Assembly: GCF_004187715.1 (NCBI RefSeq)
Contig: NZ_QZWF01000010.1
Span: forward strand, 1-64,000
Direction of reading: 5' to 3'
DNA: 64,000 bases
Source: Streptomyces sp. F001
Lineage (GTDB): Bacteria > Actinomycetota > Actinomycetes > Streptomycetales > Streptomycetaceae
Part shown: positions 1-8,698 of the stretch, one piece after another
Numbering within the stretch: position 1 is the stretch's first letter
Layout of the letters: the number at the start of each line of letters is the position of its first letter
Position numbers and translations under genes: made by a program
The notes under the pieces: model-generated
What the model was told of the DNA's origin: nothing
Databases searched by the model: none
Seen by the model: the letters and a program-made list of their open reading frames with translations, nothing else

Positions 1-351
1 TGCCGTCGTACGGAGCGTGACGACCTCGGTGATGCGGGTGGCGTCCCCGGCGAAGCGGAAGTCGGCCCGGCCCACCTCGGCGCCGCTCTCCGCCTGGGAG
101 CGTACCGTGCGTAGCCGGAGGCGCCCGCGTCCTTCTCGACGCCAGCTTCACTTCACGAATCGTCCGAGAGATCGAAACTGATCACTTCGGCGCTGATCTT
201 GTTCTGGCCGATGTAGTGAAAGGCAAAAAAGGCCATCACGGCGAGGAGCAGCGCCCCGAGGCGGCGCCGACGACCTTCAGTGTGCGGTCCGCGCGCTCGT
301 CCGAGAGCGGCCGTAACGGCCCTCGGGCAGTCGCGTGCTCGCCGTACTCAT
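1..351 (-). pseudogene. DUF4307-type membrane protein, frameshifted, cut by window edge
   Basis: Read on the minus strand from ATG at 351, the product starts MSTASTRLPEGRYG, then a hydrophobic stretch (…LLLAVMAFFAFHYIG) and a predicted extracellular part with ISAEVISFDLSDD. This matches, from memory, the DUF4307 proteins encoded divergently from mca in Streptomyces: about 135 aa, one N-terminal membrane helix, function unknown. As sequenced the frame is lost near 310, 265, 165 and 120, and each change is explained by a missing base in a G or C run. The gene also runs off the left edge, so the C-terminus is not visible. The frame changes most likely reflect sequence error. Identification is moderate. 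Confidence 0.55.
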
Positions 352-499
352 GATCGTCCTCTCGGCCGGGGCGGGACCGAGGTCCCGGACGGGGCTCCCG
401 GACCGGGGCCCCGGAATTTTTCGCCCCCCGATTCGGTCACTATAGAAGCCGCCGTTCGCACCCGGTCACGCCGGGCGCCGACCAAACGAGGATTGAGTC

Positions 500-1371
500 T
501 TGACTGACCAGTTGCGACTGATGGCCGTCCACGCGCACCCCGACGACGAGTCGAGCAAGGCGCGGCCACCATGGCCAAGTACGTGTCGAGGGGTGGACGT
601 GCTGGTGGTGACCTGCACGGGCGGGGAGCGCGGCTCCATCCTCAATCCGAAGCTGCAGGGCGACAAGTACATCGAGGAGCACATCCACGAGGTACGCAAG
701 AAGGAGATGGACGAGGCCGCGAGATCCTCGGCGTCAAGCAGGAGTGGCTCGGTTTCGTCGACTCCGGCCTGCCCGAGGCGACCCGCTGCCGCCGCTGCCG
801 GAGGGCTGCTTCGCCCTCGAGGACGTCGACAAGGCGGCCGGCGAGCTGGTGCGCAGCATCCGCTCCTTCCGCCCCCAGGTGATCACCACCTATGACGAGA
901 ACGGTGGTTACCCGCACCCCGACCACATCATGACCCACAAGATCACGATGGTGGCGTTCGAGGGCGCGGCGGACACCGAGAAGTACCCGGAGTCCGAGTT
1001 CGGCCCGGCGTACCAGCCGCTGAAGGTGTACTACAACCAGGGCTTCAACCGCCCGCGCACCGAGGCGCTGCACCAGGCGATGCTCGACCGGGGCCTGGAG
1101 TCCCGTACGGGGAATGGCTCAAAGCGCTGGACGGACTCGGGCACAAGGACCGCACGCTGACCACGCACGTCCCGTGCGCGGACTTCTTCGAGATCCGTGA
1201 CAAGGCGCTGATCGCGCACGCCACGCAGATCGACCCCGAGGGGGCTGGTTCCGGGGTCCGATGGAGCTTCAGAAGGAGGTCTGGCCGACGAGGAGTACGA
1301 GCTCGCGAAGTCCCTCGTGGACCTCCCTCCCCGAGGACGACCTCTTTGCAGGCATCCGCGACAATGCCTGA
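500..1371 (+). pseudogene. mca: Mycothiol S-conjugate amidase Mca, frameshifted as sequenced
   Basis: Mca hydrolyses mycothiol S-conjugates to a mercapturic acid and GlcN-Ins, the actinobacterial thiol detoxification step. The TTG start at 500 follows a GAGGA ribosome site. The N-terminus MTDQLRLMAVHAHPDDES carries the AHPDDE zinc motif of the MshB/Mca LmbE-like family. Further pieces in different frames (GGERGSILNPKLQGDKYIEE, TTYDENGGYPHPDHIMTHK with the third zinc histidine region, HVPCADFFEIRDKALIAHATQ, DDLFAGIRDNA) join into a full-length enzyme of about 290 aa ending at TGA 1369-1371. Shifts lie near 560, 720, 780, 1105, 1250, 1285 and 1320. Most can be repaired by adding one G or C to a run, so the gene is probably intact in the organism. 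Confidence 0.85.
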
Positions 1372-1372
1372 C

Positions 1373-1626
1373 ATGAGCGCAAGCGCGAGCCTGGCAATGA
1401 CCCATCTCGTCACCCTCGCCAAGGGGTCGACGAGGACAAGGTGACCCCCGGCGTCCTCGGCTTCATCGTCTTCGCGGTGATGCCCTGGCCGTGTGGGCCT
1501 GATGAAGTCCATGAACCGCCACATGGGCGGGTCGACTTCGACGAGGCCCCCGACGGGGCGGGGGAGGCCTCCGGCAAGGGCGCCGCGGAGCAGACGTCGG
1601 GGAAGGCCTCACCCGCGAAGGGCTGA
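1373..1626 (+). pseudogene. Small single-pass membrane protein downstream of mca, frameshifted
   Basis: Starts at ATG 1373, one base after the mca stop, so it is transcribed with mca. Reconstructed across frames it reads MSASASLAMTHLVTLAKG, then DEDKVTPGVLGFIVFAVM…, a single transmembrane helix, then MKSMNRHMG and an acidic, Ser/Gly/Lys-rich tail ending SGKASPAKG. About 85 aa. Such a short membrane protein regularly follows mca in Streptomyces; its function is not known. Missing G residues near 1424, 1482 and 1495 break the frame, as in mca upstream. Confidence 0.5.
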
Positions 1627-1637
1627 GTCCCCGACCG

Positions 1638-1665
1638 GGCGGACCCTCACTGTGAGCGGTCCGCC
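1638..1665 (+). terminator. Hairpin after the mca operon
   Basis: GGCGGACC (1638-1645) pairs with GGTCCGCC (1658-1665), and TCAC/GTGA pair inside the loop. It starts 12 nt after the last stop of the mca operon. There is no U-tract, which is usual for Streptomyces terminators. Confidence 0.55.
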
Positions 1666-1697
1666 GGGACAGCAGGTAGTACGCAGCCCGGCGGTGC

Positions 1698-1815
1698 GGG
1701 GTGCCTCCCCCAGAGGGGGACCCCAGCGCCCACCCTCCCCCACTCTCGGCTTCGCTCGAGCGGGAGACCCCCATGAGCGGGGCCCCATGAGCGGGGGACC
1801 CCATCGCCCAGCGGC
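1698..1815. repeat. Streptomyces-type intergenic repeat element
   Basis: A C-rich block with GTGCCTCCCCC, ACTCTCGGCTTCGCTCGAG and repeated CCATGAGCGGGG units. It has several overlapping inverted repeats, for example CCCCATGAGCGGGG. I recall the CTCGGCTTCGCTCGAG core as very common in Streptomyces intergenic DNA. It lies between the convergent mca and NB-ARC/TPR units and carries no gene. Confidence 0.5.
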
Positions 1816-1839
1816 ACGACCGCCCGCAGCTGCGTGCAC

Positions 1840-4800
1840 TCACGGGGCGCCACCACCCCACCCCATGACCTCCCGCGCATGCCGGCTCGGCACCATCCCC
1901 AGCCGCCAGGCCTGCCACCCGTCCTCCAGGCTCACGCCGCGCTCCAGCAGCAGCTGATACGCCTCCACGTAGTCGTCCAGCTTCTCGTCCCGCGCCGGAT
2001 GGCCGGCCCGACCCAGCTGCGCCAGCTCCTCCTGCGCCACCGCCGTACCGACCTCCACCCCACCCGGAGCCGCATACGGCAGCAGCGTGCAGCGCAGGAA
2101 ATGGGCCCAGTCCTCGCCCCGCCGGTCCCCGTACGACGCGAACAGCCCCACCGCCTCGTCGCACAGGGCCAGCGCCTGTGCCGTACGGGCGTTGCCCGCG
2201 TCGACGACGGCCAGCTCCAGACAGGTCCACGCCTCGCCGTGGGCGACGCCGATGCGCTGGAAGTCGGCGCGGGCGTCGACGAGCAGCTGCCTCGCGAAGC
2301 CTGAGTTCCGCAGCGATCCGGTCTGGGCGGCACGCAGGTCGCGGGTCGCCCGGGCCGAGTGGTGGCGGGCGCAGGCCAGCCCGTACACGTCCCGCATCCG
2401 GGAGAACATCGTGCGTGAGCGCTCCAGGTCACGGACCGCTTGGTCGAGGTTGCCCGCCTCCTCCAGCGCCTGACCGAGGTAGTAGAGCGTCCAGGCCTCG
2501 CCGCGCGCGTCCTCGTTGTCGCGGTGCCGGGCCGCCGCCCGGCGCAGCTCCTCCACCCCCGTGAAGGCGTCGCCCGCGACCAGCCGGGCCCGGGCCAGCT
2601 GGGTCAGCGCCCACGCCTCGCCGCGGGCGTCGCGGGTCCGGCCGTACCGTTCGAGCGCCGCGCGCAGCTCGGCTTCCGCGCGCGGCACGTCGCCCAGGCG
2701 CAGATACAGCTGGCCGAGCTGGAAGTGGGCCCACGCCTCGCCGTGCAGGGAGCCGCCGGCGCGGTGCAGTTCCAGGGAGCGGTTCAGCAGGTCCAGGGCC
2801 TCGGCGAGATGGGCGCGGTCGCGTTCCACGGCCGCCAGCGCGTGCATCGTCCACGCCCGGTCGGTGGCCAGCTCGGGCGCGGCCTGCAGGTCCAGCGCCT
2901 CCCGCAGCCGGGCCGCCGCCTCGGTGAGGTTGCCCTGGTGGTGCAGGGTGATGCCGAGCGAGCACAGGGCGCGGGCCGCGCCCGCGTCGTGGTGGGCCTC
3001 CCGGTACAGGTCGACGACCGAGGCGAGCGTCGTACGGGCCTTGTCCAGCTCGCCCAGCTGCCGGGCCGCGATACCCGTGCGCCACTGCACCGAGCGGATC
3101 AGCAGCCCCTGGTCCACGGCCTGGGCGAGTTCGTTGATCTCACCCAGGCGGTAGAGGTCGCCGCGCAGCAGGCAGTAGTCGCACAGCGCGCCCAGCAGGT
3201 TCAGCACCGCGGCCTGGTTCACGCCCTCCGCGAACCGGAGCGTCGAGGTGATGAAGCTCGACTCGTCGTCCAGCCAGCGCAGCGCCTCGTCCAGGGAGGT
3301 GAAGCCGTGCGGGCCGAAGCGGTCCGAGCGGGTCGACATGTTGCCGTCCACCAGCCGCAGCACCGAGTCGGCGAGCTCGGCGTAGTTCACGATCAGCCGC
3401 TCCTGCGCCGCGGCCCGCTCGGCCGGCTCCTCCTCGTCCAGCAGGCGGGCGTGCGCGAAGACCCGCACGAGGTCGTGCAGGCGGTAGCGGCTGCCGCGCA
3501 CATGGTCGATCAGGCCCGCGCGGGAGAGGGCGACCAGGTGCCGGGCAGCCTCCGCCTCGTCCGTGGCCAGCAGTGCGGCGGCGGCCGCCGCGCCGAGCGA
3601 GGCACGCCCGGCCAGCGCCAGCCGCCGCAGCAGCCGCCGCGCCGGTTCCGCCTGGTCGGTGTAGCGCAGCCACAGCGCCCGCTCCACCGGCTCCACCGGC
3701 CCGTACGCCCCGAGGTCCGAGGCCAGCTGCCGGGGCGAGCGCGGGCCCAGCGAGGAACCGGCGACGCGCAGCGCCAACGGCAGCCCGCCGCACAACTCCC
3801 GTACCCGGTCGGCGGATTCGGCGTCGTACGGGCTCGAGGCGTCCTGCGCGGCCGCGCCCAGCAGCTCCTCCGCGCCCACCGCGTCCAGCGTCTCGACGGG
3901 CAGCTGGTGCACCCACGCCGGCAGGTCGCCGGGCAGGTCGAGCGGGGCCCGTGCGGTGACCAGGACCAGGCTGTCGGACCGCTCCGGGACCAGGGTGCGG
4001 ACCTGCTCGGGGTCCGAGGCGTCGTCGAGGACGACCGCGACGGGCACGCCGGTCAGATGCTGGTGGTACAGCTCACTCAGCCGCTTGACCTGCTGGTCGG
4101 CCGAGGAACGCTCCCGGAACAGCAGCTGCTCGCGCGGTGCGCCCAGCCGGTTCAGCAGGTGCAGCAGGGCCTCGCGGGTGGACAGCGGCGGTTCCTCCGG
4201 GCTGTCGCCGCGCAGATCCACCACGCACGCCCCGCGGAACTGGTCCTTCAGATCATGGGCGGCCCGCACCGCCAGCGTCGTACGGCCGCTGCCGGGCGCC
4301 CCGTGCAGAACGACCACCGTCGGCCGGGTCCGGGTGCTCGCCCGGGCGGCCTGCACCCACTGCCGGATCCGCGCCAGCTCCTGCCGCCGCCCCGCGAACG
4401 GACCCACGGGCTCGGGAAGTTGACCGAACGACTGCTCCAGCACACTCCGCCCGCGCGCGGCCCCGCTCTTGTTGGTCCCCTTCAGCTGCGGCCCGCTCTT
4501 CTGCGGCCCTGTGGACGCGGCCAGCACCCGCTGCTGATCGAGGAACGGCCGGATCCCCCGCACGTCCAGCGCCGTCAGCCACTGCAGCCGCAACTGTTCC
4601 GGCCCGCCCGGCTGCCCCGCGGCACCGGCCCGGTGATGCGCGGCCGGCAGATGCGACCCGGCGACCTTCACCACCGTCGTCGCCGCGCCCACCACCCCGA
4701 CGGTCACACCCGCACCGACCGCGGTCCCCGGCCCCGTACCGAGCGCCAGATCGGCCACCGCCGCCGTCACAGCAGCCACACCCGCCACAAGCAGCGGCGT

Positions 4801-5037
4801 ACCGGCGCCCTCCCGCGCATACCGCTGCCCGAACGACAGCCGCCCGGCCTCCGTCTCGTCCAGCGCACGCGTATAGGCCTCGTACTCCTCGGCCGCCGCC
4901 TGCGCCATGGTGTCCAGCGCCCCGCGCGCCCGGGCCATGAGCACCTTGCCGTCGATACGGCCACCCGACCGCCGTACCTCCTCCTCCACCGCGCGCACCA
5001 ACAGCCGCTCGGCCTCCGCGCGATGACTGTCCCGCAT
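1840..5037 (-). CDS. Membrane-associated NB-ARC/TPR (STAND) protein
   Basis: 1065 aa, ATG start. The N-terminus is charged and helical. Two hydrophobic segments follow (about residues 79-97 and 103-125), then a STAND NTPase: P-loop GAPGSGRTT near residue 245, Walker B-like VAVVLDDASD near 334, and a winged-helix part ending in the MHD-like YRLHDLVRVFAHARL near 520. From about 590 to 1040 there are many tetratricopeptide repeats (for example DVPRAEAELRAALERYGRTRDARGEAWALTQL). The architecture resembles the C-terminal half of AfsR/SARP regulators but has no DNA-binding domain. The two membrane segments suggest a membrane-tethered sensor or scaffold. It stands alone on its strand, divergent from the thioredoxin-domain gene. 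Ligand and output are unknown. Confidence 0.85.
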   Translation of the reverse strand: MRDSHRAEAERLLVRAVEEEVRRSGGRIDGKVLMARARGALDTMAQAAAEEYEAYTRALDETEAGRLSFGQRYAREGAGTPLLVAGVAAVTAAVADLALGTGPGTAVGAGVTVGVVGAATTVVKVAGSHLPAAHHRAGAAGQPGGPEQLRLQWLTALDVRGIRPFLDQQRVLAASTGPQKSGPQLKGTNKSGAARGRSVLEQSFGQLPEPVGPFAGRRQELARIRQWVQAARASTRTRPTVVVLHGAPGSGRTTLAVRAAHDLKDQFRGACVVDLRGDSPEEPPLSTREALLHLLNRLGAPREQLLFRERSSADQQVKRLSELYHQHLTGVPVAVVLDDASDPEQVRTLVPERSDSLVLVTARAPLDLPGDLPAWVHQLPVETLDAVGAEELLGAAAQDASSPYDAESADRVRELCGGLPLALRVAGSSLGPRSPRQLASDLGAYGPVEPVERALWLRYTDQAEPARRLLRRLALAGRASLGAAAAAALLATDEAEAARHLVALSRAGLIDHVRGSRYRLHDLVRVFAHARLLDEEEPAERAAAQERLIVNYAELADSVLRLVDGNMSTRSDRFGPHGFTSLDEALRWLDDESSFITSTLRFAEGVNQAAVLNLLGALCDYCLLRGDLYRLGEINELAQAVDQGLLIRSVQWRTGIAARQLGELDKARTTLASVVDLYREAHHDAGAARALCSLGITLHHQGNLTEAAARLREALDLQAAPELATDRAWTMHALAAVERDRAHLAEALDLLNRSLELHRAGGSLHGEAWAHFQLGQLYLRLGDVPRAEAELRAALERYGRTRDARGEAWALTQLARARLVAGDAFTGVEELRRAAARHRDNEDARGEAWTLYYLGQALEEAGNLDQAVRDLERSRTMFSRMRDVYGLACARHHSARATRDLRAAQTGSLRNSGFARQLLVDARADFQRIGVAHGEAWTCLELAVVDAGNARTAQALALCDEAVGLFASYGDRRGEDWAHFLRCTLLPYAAPGGVEVGTAVAQEELAQLGRAGHPARDEKLDDYVEAYQLLLERGVSLEDGWQAWRLGMVPSRHAREVMGWGGGAP

Positions 5038-5216
5038 GTCACGTCCCCCTCCGGCGGCAACTGCTTTGCCTACGAGTGTCCTTGCGGGACGCCCCGAACG
5101 CGAGGGGCGCGACGATCACCGTCCACTTCGGTGACCGCTGCGACCCGGTGAAAACGGCCGACCGAGCGGCGGAGCTTCCTCATGACCGGCCCGGGGCCGT
5201 GGGGCAGGATGGGGGT

Positions 5217-7247
5217 ATGGCGAACCGACTGGCCCATGAGACGTCCCCCTACCTGCTCCAGCACGCCGACAACCCGGTCGACTGGTGGCCCTGGTCGGAG
5301 GAGGCGTTCGAGGAGGCGCGCCGGAGTGACAAACCCGTCCTGCTCAGCGTCGGATATTCGAGCTGCCACTGGTGTCATGTCATGGCGCACGAGTCCTTCG
5401 AGGACCAGGAGACGGCCGACTTCCAGAACGAGCACTTCGTCAACATCAAGGTCGACCGCGAAGAGCGCCCCGACGTGGACGCCGTCTACATGGAGGCCGT
5501 GCAGGCGGCCACCGGGCAGGGCGGCTGGCCCATGACGGTGTTCCTCACCCCGGACGCCGAGCCGTTCTACTTCGGGACGTACTTCCCGCCGGCGCCCCGG
5601 CACGGGATGCCCTCCTTCCGGCAGGTGCTGGAGGGCGTGAGTGTCGCGTGGCGGGACCGTCGGGAGGAGGTCTCCGACGTCGCCGGGAAGATCGTGCGGG
5701 ATCTCGCCGGGCGGGAGATCGACTTCGGGGGGACCGCGGCGCCGGGGGAGCAGGAGCTGGCACAGGCGCTGCTCGGGCTGACCCGGGAGTACGACCCGCA
5801 GCGCGGCGGGTTCGGCGGCGCGCCGAAGTTCCCGCCGTCCATGGTGATCGAGTTCCTGCTGCGGCATCACGCCCGGACCGGAGCCGAGGGCGCGCTGCAG
5901 ATGGCGCAGGACACCTGTGAGCGGATGGCGCGGGGCGGGATCTACGACCAGCTCGGGGGCGGGTTCGCCCGGTACTCCGTCGACCGGGACTGGGTCGTGC
6001 CGCACTTCGAGAAGATGCTGTACGACAACGCCCTGCTGTGCCGCGTCTACGCCCACCTCTGGCGGGCCACCGGCTCGGAGCTCGCCCGCCGGGTCGCCCT
6101 CGAAACCGCCGACTTCATGGTGCGCGAACTGCGCACGAACGAGGGTGGGTTCGCCTCCGCACTGGACGCCGACAGCGACGACGGGACCGGTCGGCACGTC
6201 GAGGGGGCGTACTACGTCTGGACGCCCGAGCAGCTCCGTGACGTGCTGGGGGACGACGCCGAACTCGCCGCCCGCTGCTTCGGCGTGACTGAGGAGGGCA
6301 CCTTCGAGGAGGGTGCCTCGGTCCTGCAACTCCCGCAGCAGGACGGTGTGTTCGACGCCGAGAAGGTCGAGTCCGTGAAGCAGCGGATGCGGGCGGCCCG
6401 CGCCGAGCGGCCCGCTCCCGGACGGGACGACAAGATCGTCGCCGCCTGGAACGGCCTCGCGATCGCGGCGCTCGCCGAGACCGGCGCCTACTTCGACCGG
6501 CCCGACCTGGTGGACGCCGCCCTCGCCGCCGCCGACCTCCTCGTCCGCGTCCATCTCGACGACCATGCCCGCCTCGCCCGCACCAGCAAGGACGGCCGGG
6601 CCGGCGCCAATGCGGGCGTGCTGGAGGACTACGCCGATGTAGCCGAGGGCTTCCTGGCGCTGGCGTCCGTGACCGGGGAGGGCGTCTGGCTGGAGTTCGC
6701 AGGGCTGCTGCTCGACCACGTTCTGGTCAGCTTCGTCGACGAGAAGTCGGGCGCCCTGTACGACACCGCCGCGGATGCCGAGCAACTGATCCGCCGCCCG
6801 CAGGACCCGACCGACAACGCCGCCCCGTCCGGCTGGACCGCCGCCGCGGGTGCCCTGCTGAGCTATGCCGCCCAGACCGGCGCCGAACCCCACCGGGCCG
6901 CCGCCGAGCGGGCGTTGGGCATGGTGAAGGCGCTGGGTCCGCGCGTGCCCCGGTTCATCGGGTGGGGGCTCGCCGTCGCCGAGGCCAACCTCGACGGGCC
7001 CCGCGAGGTCGCGATCGTCGGGCCGAGCCTCGACGACAAGGCCACAAAGGCCTTGCACCGTACGGCACTTCTGGGCACCGCTCCGGGCACGGTGGTCGCG
7101 TACGGCGTGCCGGGGAGCGAGGAGTTCCCGCTGCTGGCCGACCGGCCGCTGGTCGGCGGTGAACCGAGCGCGTACGTCTGCCGTAACTTCACCTGTGACG
7201 CCCCGACGACCGACCCGGAGCGGCTGCGCGCGGCGCTGAGTGGATGA
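5217..7247 (+). CDS. Thioredoxin-domain DUF255 (YyaL/SPATA20-like) protein
   Basis: 676 aa from ATG 5217 (MANRLAHETSPYLLQHADNPVDWWPW), preferred because the family always starts at this NRL…SPYLLQHADNPV block; the open frame extends 47 codons further without homology-like sequence. Residues 1-160 are a thioredoxin-like DUF255 domain with the CxxC motif in SSCHWCHVMAHESF. The rest is an (alpha/alpha)6 six-hairpin glycosidase-like fold (GGIYDQLGGGFARYSVD, WVVPHFEKMLYDNA, DDKIVAAWNGLAI). The family is widespread and its biochemical role is unproven; a redox or N-acylglucosamine epimerase-like activity has been suggested from fold only. Monocistronic, divergent from the NB-ARC/TPR gene. Confidence 0.9.
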   Translation: MANRLAHETSPYLLQHADNPVDWWPWSEEAFEEARRSDKPVLLSVGYSSCHWCHVMAHESFEDQETADFQNEHFVNIKVDREERPDVDAVYMEAVQAATGQGGWPMTVFLTPDAEPFYFGTYFPPAPRHGMPSFRQVLEGVSVAWRDRREEVSDVAGKIVRDLAGREIDFGGTAAPGEQELAQALLGLTREYDPQRGGFGGAPKFPPSMVIEFLLRHHARTGAEGALQMAQDTCERMARGGIYDQLGGGFARYSVDRDWVVPHFEKMLYDNALLCRVYAHLWRATGSELARRVALETADFMVRELRTNEGGFASALDADSDDGTGRHVEGAYYVWTPEQLRDVLGDDAELAARCFGVTEEGTFEEGASVLQLPQQDGVFDAEKVESVKQRMRAARAERPAPGRDDKIVAAWNGLAIAALAETGAYFDRPDLVDAALAAADLLVRVHLDDHARLARTSKDGRAGANAGVLEDYADVAEGFLALASVTGEGVWLEFAGLLLDHVLVSFVDEKSGALYDTAADAEQLIRRPQDPTDNAAPSGWTAAAGALLSYAAQTGAEPHRAAAERALGMVKALGPRVPRFIGWGLAVAEANLDGPREVAIVGPSLDDKATKALHRTALLGTAPGTVVAYGVPGSEEFPLLADRPLVGGEPSAYVCRNFTCDAPTTDPERLRAALSG

Positions 7248-7375
7248 TCCGCTGATTCGGGCAGCGCAATTGGGCATGTGTGTGGACACGTCTCACCAGC
7301 CGCCCACCAGTGCGAAACACGCCATTTATCAGAACAGCTTCCAAGCTTCACACTTCCCCCCTACTCTCTCCACAG

Positions 7376-7407
7376 TGCCGAGACGGAGGTGACTCACGGT
7401 CTCGGCA
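7376..7407 (+). promoter_or_regulatory. Leader hairpin upstream of the glycan operon
   Basis: TGCCGAGAC (7376-7384) and GTCTCGGCA (7399-7407) form a perfect 9-bp stem with a 14-nt loop holding the SD-like GGAGGTGA. It sits about 30 nt before the first glycosyltransferase start. A GTG in the loop (7389) would open a 17-codon reading frame, though its ribosome site is too close. It may be an attenuator, an operator or a translational control element; no known riboswitch is recognised. The rest of the gap (7248-7435) shows no gene. Confidence 0.35.
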
Positions 7408-7435
7408 GGGGGGTTTGGGGATCTGGGGGGATCTG

Positions 7436-8698
7436 TTGCTGACGTCTGTCTTCATCGCTGCCGTTTCACTGGCCCTGTTCTGGATGGCGGCATTCACCCT
7501 GTGGTGGCAGATGCACGCGTGGCGTACGCCCGAAGTGCTCGCGTCCACCCGTTTCAGCCGGCCGGACGGCGGTGAGCATCTGTCGTTCTCGCTGCTGCTT
7601 CCGGCCCGGCACGAACAGGCCGTGCTGGACCACACCATCCAGCGGCTGCTGGAGTCCACACACAACGACTTCGAGATCATCGTCATCGTCGGGCACGACG
7701 ACCCGGAGACCACCGAGGTGGCCCGGCGGGCGGAGGCCCGCGACCCGCGTGTACGGGTCGTCGTCGACACCCACGAGAAGAAGAACAAGCCCAAGGCCAT
7801 GAACACGGCGCTGCCGCACTGCCGCGGCGATGTCGTCGGGGTCTTCGACGCGGAGGACCAGGTCCATCCGGAGCTGCTCGCCCATGTCGACCACGCGTTC
7901 CGGTCCACCGGCGCGGACGTCGTCCAGGGCGGTGTGCAGCTCATCAACTTCCACTCCAGTTGGTACAGCCTGCGCAACTGCCTGGAGTACTTCTTCTGGT
8001 TCCGCTCACGGCTGCACCTGCACGCGCAGAAGGGCTTCATCCCGCTCGGCGGCAACACTGTCTTCGTGCGGACGAAGGTGCTGCGCGAGGCCGACGGCTG
8101 GGACCCCAACTGCCTCGCCGAGGACTGCGATCTGGGCGTGCGCCTGTCCAGCGTCGGCAAGAAGGTCGTCGTCGCCTACGACTCCGACATGGTCACCCGC
8201 GAGGAGACCCCGGGCAGCCTGATGTCCCTGCTGAAGCAGCGCACCCGCTGGAACCAGGGTTTCCTCCAGGTCTACCGGAAGAAGGACTGGAAGCAGCTCC
8301 CGGGCTTCCGGCAGCGGCTGCTCGCCCGCTACACCCTCATGACGCCGTACCTGCAGGCGATCTCCGGCGTGATCATCCCGCTGAACGTGGCCATCGCGCT
8401 CTTCCTGGACGTCCCGGTCGGCGTCGCCTTCATCACCTTCCTGCCGGCCGTCACCGCGCTCGTCACCTTTGTCTTCGAGCTCGTCGGACTGCACGACTTC
8501 GGCAAGCAGTACGGGCTCCGGGTTCGCCTCGTGCACTACCTCAAGCTCATCGTCGGCGGCCCCTTCTACCAGGTGCTCCTTGCCGGGGCCGCGGTCCGCG
8601 CCGTATGGCGTGAGCAACGCGGCCGCAACGACTGGGAGTTGACCAGCCACGTCGGCGCACATCTCGCGCACGTGAACCGAGAGGACGTTCCTGCGTGA
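7436..8698 (+). CDS. Processive-type family 2 glycosyltransferase (membrane)
   Basis: About 420 aa from TTG 7436, chosen because a G-rich ribosome site (7425-7430) lies 5 nt upstream and the first membrane helix (LLTSVFIAAVSLALFWMAAFTLW) begins at once; TTG 7415 or CTG 7433 are alternatives. The GT-A domain has VGHDDPE, the DxD-type VFDAEDQVHPE near residue 137, AEDCDLGVRLS near 228, and QRTRWNQG near 268. This D,D,D,Q(Q/R)xRW set is typical of cellulose/chitin/hyaluronan-synthase-like enzymes that polymerise and export a sugar chain. C-terminal helices follow (YLQAISGVIIPLNVAIALFLDV). First gene of a four-gene operon with 4-nt overlaps; the sugar donor cannot be told from sequence. Confidence 0.85.
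   Translation: MLTSVFIAAVSLALFWMAAFTLWWQMHAWRTPEVLASTRFSRPDGGEHLSFSLLLPARHEQAVLDHTIQRLLESTHNDFEIIVIVGHDDPETTEVARRAEARDPRVRVVVDTHEKKNKPKAMNTALPHCRGDVVGVFDAEDQVHPELLAHVDHAFRSTGADVVQGGVQLINFHSSWYSLRNCLEYFFWFRSRLHLHAQKGFIPLGGNTVFVRTKVLREADGWDPNCLAEDCDLGVRLSSVGKKVVVAYDSDMVTREETPGSLMSLLKQRTRWNQGFLQVYRKKDWKQLPGFRQRLLARYTLMTPYLQAISGVIIPLNVAIALFLDVPVGVAFITFLPAVTALVTFVFELVGLHDFGKQYGLRVRLVHYLKLIVGGPFYQVLLAGAAVRAVWREQRGRNDWELTSHVGAHLAHVNREDVPA

Noticed and set aside
2440..5151. A 903-codon open frame on the plus strand across the NB-ARC/TPR gene
   Set aside because: Gln/Arg/Pro-rich composition without domains; it is the antisense shadow of the GC-rich TPR gene, which has clear motifs.
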